Below are positions 40,901 to 46,867 of a stretch of DNA of 46,867 bases, piece after piece. The stretch comes from Cryobacterium frigoriphilum (lineage in GTDB: Bacteria > Actinomycetota > Actinomycetes > Actinomycetales > Microbacteriaceae). Below the pieces are notes generated by a model. It worked only from the letters and a program-made list of their open reading frames with translations, made no database searches and was not told where the DNA came from. Each line of letters opens with the position of its first letter. Position 1 is the stretch's first letter. The stretch is taken from NCBI RefSeq assembly GCF_004403305.1, contig NZ_SOHE01000047.1:1-46867 (forward strand), given 5' to 3'. The position numbers and the translations under genes are program-made.

Positions 40901-43900
40901 AAGCGGATGTCGCCTCCACGGTCACAGTCGTCGGCGCGCCCGGCAGCTCGGCCAGGGTACTGAACTCAGCGGATGTCGGGGAGACGGGGCTGGTACCGGC
41001 GCCGTTGGTCGCGGCGACCGTCGCCGTGTAGGCGGTGTTGCGCTCGAGGCCCGTGAAGGCGTGGATGAGGGTGGCGGCATCCGTGGTGGATGTCTGGCCG
41101 TCGCTCAGGGTGACCGTGTAGCCGGTGATGGCGCTGCCGCCGTCATCGGTGGGGGCTGCCCAGGTCGCAACGAGCGTGCGGGTGAGCGGGTCGCTCAGCG
41201 TCGGGGCGGCCGGGGTTGCGGGGGCCTCGGCGAGGGTGCTGACCGCGGTCGAGGTATTCGACGCGGCGCCGGTGCCGATGGCGTTGATAGCGGCAACGGT
41301 CGCCGTGTAGGCGGTGGTGCGGGTGAGGCCGTAGAAGGTGACCGTGCTGCCATCGACGATCGTGCTGTCGACAACCGTGCCGGCCTGCTGCAGGGTGACC
41401 TCGTAGCCGCTGATATCGGCGCCGCCGTTGTCGGCCGGAGCCGTCCAGGTCACGAGGAGCGAGCCGTTGGTCGCGTCGCTCAGCACGGGTGCCGCGGGGG
41501 CGCCGGGAGCCGTTGGGGCAACCGGCGTCGTCAGCACCGCGCGCTCGGATTCGGCGCTGGTGCCGCGGTTGTTGGTCGCCGTGACGGTGACCTCGTAGGC
41601 GGTGCCGTCCGTGAGGGTGCCGAGCTTCGTGGTGAGGGCGGTGCCGGTCGGGACCGTGTGCAGCGGCGTGTTGTCGCCGGCACGGTAGACGGTGAGTTCG
41701 TAGCCCGTGATGGTCGCGCCGTTCGCGCCGGGAGCGGTCCAGGTGACGGTCGCCCCGGTGTAGGTGGTGGCGCTGACCGTCGGTGTGGCCGGGGCGTCGG
41801 GGGCGGTGGCGGCCTGAACGACCGTCAGGGTGACCTCATCGGTGGTCAGGGTCTCGGTGTTGCCCGCGTTGTTGTGGGTGAAGACGGCACGGTAGAGGGT
41901 GCCGGACATGCCGACTTCGGGGTTCCAGATGTCGTAGCTGGTGCCGGTCTGGCCTTCGATGTCGATCCACTCACCATCGGCGTTGCTCTGCCACTGGATG
42001 CTGGGAAGCGGCACGCCGGACGCCAGCGCGGTGAAGGTGGCGGAGGTGCCCTCTTCGACGCTCTGGTTGACGGGCTGCTCGGTCACGGCGAAGTCGGCGG
42101 TGATGGTCTGCTCGGGCTGCAGGGCGGTTTCGCCCTCGGCGAGCGGGGCGACCTCTTCTCTAATGGTCACCGTTTCGCCGGCGACGACGTCAATGACGTC
42201 GGCCTCGGCGAGGGTGGCCTTGCCGTTGTACCAGGTCGTCTGGTGCTCGTCGTCGTAGACGTAGACGGCGTAGTTGCCCGGTTCGATGGTGGGCAGCTCG
42301 TAGTTGCCGTCACCGTCGGTGGTGGTCTCGATGCCGAGGATCTCACCTCCAGCCGTGGAATTCGTGCTGAACAGCGAGCGGAAGAAGCGTGCCACCGGGT
42401 TACTCACAGCGCTCGCCAGACCGACGCGAGCGTAGGGAACTCCGTTTCCTTCGGCATCCACGATGCGGCCGACGATCACGCCGCCGAGGGACAGCTTCGC
42501 GTCGATGTCGGTACGGGGTTCGGTGCCGAGTTCAACGACCGTGCTGCCGTTCGCGCTGGCGGAGTTGTCGAACCACTGGGTGACGTAGAGTCCCTGGCTG
42601 TTGACGAACTCGATGCGGTACCTGCCGGGCAGCAGAGCCTCTGTGAAAAAGGAACCGTCTGAGCTGGTGCTCGTGTAGCTGTTCGAGGAGTTCTCTACGT
42701 CGTCGGCGGGGTAGACCCGCACGTCAACGCGGTCCAGGGCGATTTCACCGTTGGCGGCGCTCACAGTTCCCGAGATGCTGGATCCACCCACGAGGGCGAT
42801 GTTCGCCCCGCTCAGTCCGGCAGTGGACACGGTGATCGGGAGGCTGCCCGCCAGGTGCGTCGTGGTGCTGTACGTGTACAGGCTGGAGCTGCCGACGGCC
42901 GCGGTGAGCTCGTAGTTGCCGTCGTTATCGGTCGTGCCGGAGGTCAGGCCGCCGTAGACGTAGGTGTTGGCGATCGGGTCGCCGGTGGCGGCATCCGTCA
43001 CCCGGCCCGAAACGGTGTAGGCCGGCGTGGGCTTCAGGGTGGCGTCGATGCCGGTCGCCGGCGTGTCGCCCGTGACGGTCACCAGGGTCGCTTCCGCCTG
43101 GGTCAACACGTTGTCGTACCACTGGGTCTGCCAGTCGGTGTTGTCCCAGGCGTTCTCGGTGAAGCTCACGCTGTAGTCGCCGGGGGCCAGGTCGGTGAAG
43201 GCGTACCGGCCATCGGCGAGGGTGCGCACGCTGTGTGAGTAGTAGTACCCGTCTTGCCCGACCTCGGGGTAGACCGACACGTAGCCGTTCATGAGGTTCT
43301 GACCGTCGGTCTTGGCGACCGTGCCGCTGATCGACACCGCGGCGGCGAAGTCGATGCCGGTGGTGAGTGTTCCGGCGGTCACCGAGATCGCCGTGGCGGA
43401 TGCGAGAGAGTCAGCGTTCTTCCACCACAGGCCCGTCGACGAGCCCGAACCGCGGTATTCGGCGTAGTAGTCGCCGTCGGCCAGGCCCTTCATGGTCCAG
43501 GGGGCGAGACCGGTGCTGTCCGGGTAGGCGTAGGTGCTGCGCACCTCCTGGCCATCCGCCGTGCTGATGGTGACGTAGGAGTAGGACGACGCGGAAGTGT
43601 CGGGCATGCTGACGCTGCCCGAGATGCCCCCGGCCAGCGTCAGCGTGATCACGGGCACGTCGTAGTTCGTCGCGTCGGTGATCTCGATGACGGTCGCGTC
43701 GGCCCTGTTGCCCGTGGAGCCGTACCAGGCTCCCAGGAACAGAGACTCGCCGGCGTCGATCTGCAGCGCGTAGTTGTTGGGCGACAACGAGGGGAAGGCG
43801 TAGCTGCCGTCAGCGTTGACCGTGGTGGTCTTGTACGGGTTGGTGAGGTCGTTGGCGCGGAAGAGCCGGGCCTCGGCGCCGACCGCGGGGCTGCCCGAGG

Positions 43901-46529
43901 CATCCGTTGCGATGCCGGAAATCTGGCCGCCGGGTGCGGGGAAGTTCGCGGTGACGGATGCGCCGAGGGCGACATCGATCACGGTCGCCGCGCCGATGGC
44001 GTAGACGTTGTCGAAGTACTGGGTTGCTCCGCCCGACGTGAGCAGCCGCACGATGTAGCTGCCGGCGGGAACAGCAACCGAATACGAGCTGCCGTAGGCG
44101 TAGCTGCTGAGAACGAGATCGTGGGACACCGCGTCGAGCACCTCGATTTTCGAGGACGAGGACCTGTCGCCGCCGAGGGAGCCCATGATGGTGCCGGTGT
44201 GGCTGGTGAGGTTCGCGGTGCTGGTGGCACCCGGGGTGACGACGACCTCAGTGGCATCGGCGATGTCGAAACCACCGTCGAAGTACTGGGTGACGGAGTT
44301 GAGCGTCTCCACGTAGACGATGTAGCTGCCGGCAGGCACATCGACGGTGTAGGAGCTGTTGCTGGTGGAGACCGAGGCGACCACGGCATTCGTGGTGCTG
44401 TCGCGCACCGATATGGTCGGCCAGGAGTTGCTGAAGCCCGAGAGTGCGCCCGTGATGGTGCCGCCCTGATGGGTGAAGTTCGCCGTGGTGCTGTCGCCGG
44501 TCGTGACGGTCACCGGGGTGGCAGCGGAGCGAGTGAAGACGCCGTCGTAGTACTCCGTGATGGCGCTGCCGTTGTTGATGCGCACGATGTACTCGCCGGC
44601 GGGGAGGTTGACGGAGTACACGCCGTTGACCGTCTGCACGCTCGCCAGAACGGTGGTGGACGTGCCGGTCAGCACCTCAATGGTCTTGGAGCCGCCCGAG
44701 TAGCCGCTCACCGTGCCAGTGAGCACACCGCCGATGGGGGTGAAATCGGCCGTGAAGGCATCGCCGATCTCGACGGACACCGTGGTCGCGTCGGCCGGGG
44801 TGAACACACCACCGAAGTACTGGCTGACCGAGTTGTAGGCGGCCAGACGCAGGGTGTAGACGCCCGGCGCGACGCTCACGGAATAGGAGCCGTTGCTGAC
44901 GGATGCGCTCGCGACGACCTGGGAGCTGCTGCTGAGCACCTCGACGCGCTGGTAGTAGGAGCCCGAGGGCACGGAGACCGTGCCGGAGATCGTGGCGGCC
45001 TCAAGGCTTCCGTTGATACCCGTGTGGTCTTCGGGGGTACCGTCGACGACCGTGATGATCTGGGCATCCGCTTGTGAAGTGGCGTTGTCGTAATACTCCA
45101 CGACGCTGCCGGCCGTGAATCTGATGGTGTAGTCGCCTGCTGCAAGATCGATGAAGCTGTAGCTTCCGTCTGCTGCGACGCTCGTGTTCCATGAGGTGCC
45201 GTTGGACTTCTCTGCGCTCACCTGCACGGACGAACTCGGAGCGTCGTTCAGGGTCACGGAGCCGCTGATGCTGCTGCCCTGCTGAATCGTGGCATTGATG
45301 CCGGTGTAGGCCTGTGCCACACCAGCAGTGAAGACCAGCCGCTGCGCGTCGGTGCTCGTTGCACTGTTGTTGTAGTACTGACGAATTCCGCTGCCGGTGA
45401 GCGGAGAGAATGACACGACGAAGGAACCCGCGCCCAGATTGCCCAGGATGTAATTTCCGTCGGCATCCGTCGTCGCCGACGACGTCTGGGAGTAGGTGAC
45501 CGGGTCGGTGGCGTAGACGTAGACCCCGGCCAGCGGCTTATTCTGCGCATCGGTCACGGTGCCGCTGATGGTGCGGACACCGTAGCTGAGGGTGGCGTTC
45601 AGGTCACTCAGAACCGACCCGGCGGCAAGACTGACGAGGGTGGCCTCGGCCTGGGTCGAGACGTTGCCGGTGCTGTTGTACCAGAGGTCTTCAGTGTTGT
45701 AGCCATTGGAGAGCTGCACGTTGTAGTTACCGGGCACGACCGCGAGGGTGAACGGGGTGGCGGCGGTGCCGGGGAGCATCTCGATGGGCGCCGAGTTGGA
45801 GCCCGATCCGGAGCTGGAGCCGGCGGGAAAAGCCGTGACGAAGTTCGTGAACGGCGAGGTCAGTGCGGCGGGCGGGGTGATTGCGCCGCTGAGGATGCCG
45901 CCCTGGACGACGGTGATGTCGCCCACGTCGTGCTGGGTGCCGAGCTCGAGTCTGCCGGTGTTGTCGGACCAGAAATCCACGTAGCCGAGCGCGTCATTGT
46001 CGCCGAAAATGTAGAACTCGCCGGCGCGGGAATCCGCGATCGTGAACGTTCCGTCGGTGTCGGTGACCGCCGAGTTGAAGACCGTGTCTTCGTCGCCGAA
46101 GTTCATTTGCAGCTCAACGTTGAGGCCGCCGAGCGGGGCTTTGGTGACGGAGTCGACGAGGCGCCCGAAGACGGTGAGGCTGGTTTCGTCGGCTGCGACG
46201 GATGCCGCGGCGTCGGGGGTGGGGGCTGTTGTGGGGGTGGGGGTCGGGGTGGGGGCAGCGGATGCGGTGGGGGTGGCCGTGGGTTCGGGGGTGGGTTCGG
46301 GGGTGGCGGATGCGGCGGGGGCGGGCGTCGCCGGGGTTGTCGCCTCGGGCTCGGCCGACGGCGCGGTCGTGGGCTCGACGGTGGCGGAGGCGGTGGCCTC
46401 GGGGGTGGGGGTTTCGGTCGCGAGGGCGGGGGCTGCGGTGGTGAAACCGAGCCCCAGCAGCAGAGCCATCGTGGTGGTGAAAGCGAGCACTCGACTCTGA
46501 GCACGACGAACGGCGCGAATTCTTCTCAC
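37980..46529 (-). CDS. Giant sortase-anchored repeat protein (CarboxypepD_reg-like, Ig-like, FN3 domains)
   Basis: This wall-anchored protein of about 2849 residues is probably an adhesin or stalk. In order it has: signal peptide (to about 37, ending APALA); Thr/Pro/Ala-rich linker (about 38-115); about 14 carboxypeptidase-regulatory-like beta-sandwiches (about 118-1470), most ending in an aromatic motif such as EYYDN, QYFDN or TWYNG followed by xxAxxVxV; one Ig-like domain (about 1475-1570); eleven fibronectin type III domains (about 1570-2610); a PTPTET repeat stalk (about 2620-2690); a final beta-domain; and the sorting signal [20 protein letters not shown], then a helix and RRRHS. I chose the GTG at 46529, after gggggatatccac. 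Sequence repeats make assembly errors possible. Confidence 0.9.
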   Translation of the reverse strand: MRRIRAVRRAQSRVLAFTTTMALLLGLGFTTAAPALATETPTPEATASATVEPTTAPSAEPEATTPATPAPAASATPEPTPEPTATPTASAAPTPTPTPTTAPTPDAAASVAADETSLTVFGRLVDSVTKAPLGGLNVELQMNFGDEDTVFNSAVTDTDGTFTIADSRAGEFYIFGDNDALGYVDFWSDNTGRLELGTQHDVGDITVVQGGILSGAITPPAALTSPFTNFVTAFPAGSSSGSGSNSAPIEMLPGTAATPFTLAVVPGNYNVQLSNGYNTEDLWYNSTGNVSTQAEATLVSLAAGSVLSDLNATLSYGVRTISGTVTDAQNKPLAGVYVYATDPVTYSQTSSATTDADGNYILGNLGAGSFVVSFSPLTGSGIRQYYNNSATSTDAQRLVFTAGVAQAYTGINATIQQGSSISGSVTLNDAPSSSVQVSAEKSNGTSWNTSVAADGSYSFIDLAAGDYTIRFTAGSVVEYYDNATSQADAQIITVVDGTPEDHTGINGSLEAATISGTVSVPSGSYYQRVEVLSSSSQVVASASVSNGSYSVSVAPGVYTLRLAAYNSVSQYFGGVFTPADATTVSVEIGDAFTADFTPIGGVLTGTVSGYSGGSKTIEVLTGTSTTVLASVQTVNGVYSVNLPAGEYIVRINNGSAITEYYDGVFTRSAATPVTVTTGDSTTANFTHQGGTITGALSGFSNSWPTISVRDSTTNAVVASVSTSNSSYTVDVPAGSYIVYVETLNSVTQYFDGGFDIADATEVVVTPGATSTANLTSHTGTIMGSLGGDRSSSSKIEVLDAVSHDLVLSSYAYGSSYSVAVPAGSYIVRLLTSGGATQYFDNVYAIGAATVIDVALGASVTANFPAPGGQISGIATDASGSPAVGAEARLFRANDLTNPYKTTTVNADGSYAFPSLSPNNYALQIDAGESLFLGAWYGSTGNRADATVIEITDATNYDVPVITLTLAGGISGSVSMPDTSASSYSYVTISTADGQEVRSTYAYPDSTGLAPWTMKGLADGDYYAEYRGSGSSTGLWWKNADSLASATAISVTAGTLTTGIDFAAAVSISGTVAKTDGQNLMNGYVSVYPEVGQDGYYYSHSVRTLADGRYAFTDLAPGDYSVSFTENAWDNTDWQTQWYDNVLTQAEATLVTVTGDTPATGIDATLKPTPAYTVSGRVTDAATGDPIANTYVYGGLTSGTTDNDGNYELTAAVGSSSLYTYSTTTHLAGSLPITVSTAGLSGANIALVGGSSISGTVSAANGEIALDRVDVRVYPADDVENSSNSYTSTSSDGSFFTEALLPGRYRIEFVNSQGLYVTQWFDNSASANGSTVVELGTEPRTDIDAKLSLGGVIVGRIVDAEGNGVPYARVGLASAVSNPVARFFRSLFSTNSTAGGEILGIETTTDGDGNYELPTIEPGNYAVYVYDDEHQTTWYNGKATLAEADVIDVVAGETVTIREEVAPLAEGETALQPEQTITADFAVTEQPVNQSVEEGTSATFTALASGVPLPSIQWQSNADGEWIDIEGQTGTSYDIWNPEVGMSGTLYRAVFTHNNAGNTETLTTDEVTLTVVQAATAPDAPATPTVSATTYTGATVTWTAPGANGATITGYELTVYRAGDNTPLHTVPTGTALTTKLGTLTDGTAYEVTVTATNNRGTSAESERAVLTTPVAPTAPGAPAAPVLSDATNGSLLVTWTAPADNGGADISGYEVTLQQAGTVVDSTIVDGSTVTFYGLTRTTAYTATVAAINAIGTGAASNTSTAVSTLAEAPATPAAPTLSDPLTRTLVATWAAPTDDGGSAITGYTVTLSDGQTSTTDAATLIHAFTGLERNTAYTATVAATNGAGTSPVSPTSAEFSTLAELPGAPTTVTVEATSASAATVTWQAPADNGGAAILSYRVALTGDTQTRTQTVTAGETATFTGLLRASPYTAIVTATNSAGEGPASEISAPDTTDALAPVAPTGLALTATSSTQITATWAVPTDDGGSAITSYDVRLYDGDRNVAFANVDGTTTVTFDHLTRATVYTATVLASNGIGTSLVSSRSAEERTLPTVPDTPAPPVLTAMSSSELSATWTAPETGGDPITLYTVELSKAGTVIETKTTDGATTVNFTGLTHATAYTATVSASNETGLGAVSLASNKQFTKSIAPTAPAAPTLEATSATDLTVSWVAPANGGSAITGYTVTVLADGDVVQTLPVGVQTSVAVAGLTRATEYTATVSATNEIGTGPQSAPSVAESTFSTAPDAPTMPSLTVDSSTQLTVAWTAPADGGSAITGYVVTMHQSGNTFTRPAEAGATSLAVDGLTRNTAYTASVAATNAEGTGTDSPTSGGAATLAETPSAPVAPVLSAATSNSLTVTWAEPADKGGISLLPYTVTLSDGTTTTTIETAHNYTTTHTFTGLPRATAFTATVTATNYAELSATSAASAPMSTLAEKPGAPASPSITVEGSTTATVTWAAATDDGGASVTGYTVTLTAGDEIRTQSVLGDAREFAFTGLEPNTQYTATVAVSNTMGRGEASVSSAPARTPIGSPSAPAAPVLSDATSTAVTVTWSAPADTGGSEITLYTVTLSDGTSSTIVTTDALSHTFTGLASATAYTATVSAANAEQVSATSVASVAVSTLETPTPTPTPTETPTPTETPTPTETPTPTETPTPTETPTPTETPTPTETPTPTATPTPTEVPAPTATETPTEAVPPTPAPPTEADLATGLQDEIAIDAGSLTAGSLTPGDQVTITGLTPGERYFAWFLSTPISTSWHTASAAGTITVTVPSTISGAHRVAVQNELGVIIGWANVTIAAAPASAHDQTASELTRTGASALPIGLTAGTLLILGLTTLVLARRRHSVARP
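38518..38643. repeat. Seven 18-nt tandem repeats encoding the TPTETP stalk
   Basis: ggcgtttccgtcggggtc and close variants occur at 38518, 38536, 38554, 38572, 38590, 38608 and 38626, each 18 nt. On the minus strand they encode the TPTETP stalk in front of the last domain of the giant protein. Copy number may vary between strains. Confidence 0.85.
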
Positions 46530-46573
46530 GTGGATATCCCCCAGTATGTAGCGACACAAATGACGCAACCTAG

Positions 46574-46867
46574 TCAGTGTCGGGCATATAGACGTGATCG
46601 GCCAGTCGGCATTTCAGCGGGCACTCGCTTGGGGGCAGCGATGTGGTCTGGCGACGTGCCGGCCATGAGGTAAGCAAAACGCTCTCGCTCGGTGACCTCC
46701 GCCCCGGCGCTCGCTGCGTACCATTCGACGGAGTTGAGCGGATTCAGGGGGCCTCGGGGCCGGTTTTCACCCAAAAAGTGGTCAAGTTCCGTCGAATGGT
46801 ACGCGGTGACGGATGCGCGGGCGCGGGGCGGGGCATCCGTCACCCGATGCGGCCCGGACCGTGCGAG
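46574..46867. other. Upstream region of the giant protein gene, no gene seen
   Basis: Between the GTG at 46529 and the window end there is no supported gene. The 85-bp inverted-repeat element (copy E) takes up 46718-46802. The promoter of the giant protein gene should lie between 46530 and about 46700, but no clear -35/-10 pair is visible. Confidence 0.4.
46718..46802. repeat. 85-bp inverted-repeat element, copy E
   Basis: Arms gtaccattcgacggag (46718-46733) and ttccgtcgaatggtac (46787-46802) pair over 15 bp. Total length is 85 bp, as in copies B and C, 18 kb away. The interior is different from the others but also G-rich (gggggcctcggggccgg). Confidence 0.85.

Noticed and set aside
39342..45077. 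Very long open frames on the plus strand opposite the giant protein gene (for example 39342-42662 and 43254-45077)
   Set aside because: They are Gly/Arg-rich shadows of a GC-rich repeat gene on the other strand, with no ribosome sites or domains.
20202..46833. Frequent gcatccg / cggatgc words across the window as a possible signal such as Chi or KOPS
   Set aside because: They occur on both strands, inside and outside genes, without visible orientation bias here; the window is too small to judge over-representation.

Overview
The window looks like chromosomal DNA of a high-GC actinobacterium, most likely a member of the Microbacteriaceae (Cryobacterium/Salinibacterium-like). Signs are frequent GTG and TTG starts, many ATGA overlaps, sortase signals of LAxTG-like form, a DUF7882-type small protein, a DUF222-HNH gene, and the 'tggtctcgacaggctcgacc' repeat family. 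No rRNA, tRNA or CRISPR array was seen. Gene calls rest on reading the sequence; no database search was possible.

Layout. (1) 1-1574: a graveyard of insertion-sequence ends and a truncated IS110-type transposase. (2) 1575-14434, all on the minus strand: a first exopolysaccharide (EPS) locus. Read in the transcribed direction it has a tyrosine autokinase/chain-length protein (Wzc-like), a low-molecular-weight tyrosine phosphatase (Wzb-like), a membrane-anchored Asp-box protein, a polyprenyl-phosphate sugar transferase, glycosyltransferases, a Wzy-like polymerase and a Wzx-like flippase. From about 1.5 to 11 kb it is visibly poorer in G+C than the rest, which suggests acquisition. (3) 14679-17131: a small sortase-anchored protein and a DUF4012 membrane protein. 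(4) 17139-28175: a second EPS locus with a WcaI-like glycosyltransferase, a WcaF-like acetyltransferase, a glycosyltransferase fused to a hexapeptide acyltransferase, a second Wzy, an OafA-like acyltransferase, a protein of unknown function, a second Wzx, another glycosyltransferase and a second sugar transferase. (5) 28176-32120: repeat-rich DNA (three 85-bp inverted-repeat elements, IS remnants, a DUF222-HNH gene, 90-nt and 34-nt tandem arrays). (6) 32121-33724: a second Wzc paralogue followed by an overlooked 47-codon membrane peptide. (7) 33972-37584: an AbiE-type toxin-antitoxin pair with a near-ideal operator palindrome, a CPBP protease, a helix-turn-helix protein and a DUF7882 protein. 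(8) 37980-46529: a giant (about 2849 aa) sortase-anchored repeat protein. (9) One more 85-bp element to the right.

Together the genes describe a cell-envelope region that makes two lipid-linked, Wzx/Wzy-type polysaccharides, controls their length by tyrosine phosphorylation, decorates them with acyl groups, and displays wall-anchored proteins. A short palindrome of the form CCCC-N4/6-GGGG lies 70-130 nt upstream of four of these envelope transcription units and may be a shared control site. Points for follow-up include the 47-aa peptide, which is homologous without gaps to the N-terminus of the Asp-box protein beside the other Wzc; the mobile repeat that has invaded the phosphatase gene in frame; the shared palindrome; and the fixed-length 85-bp elements.
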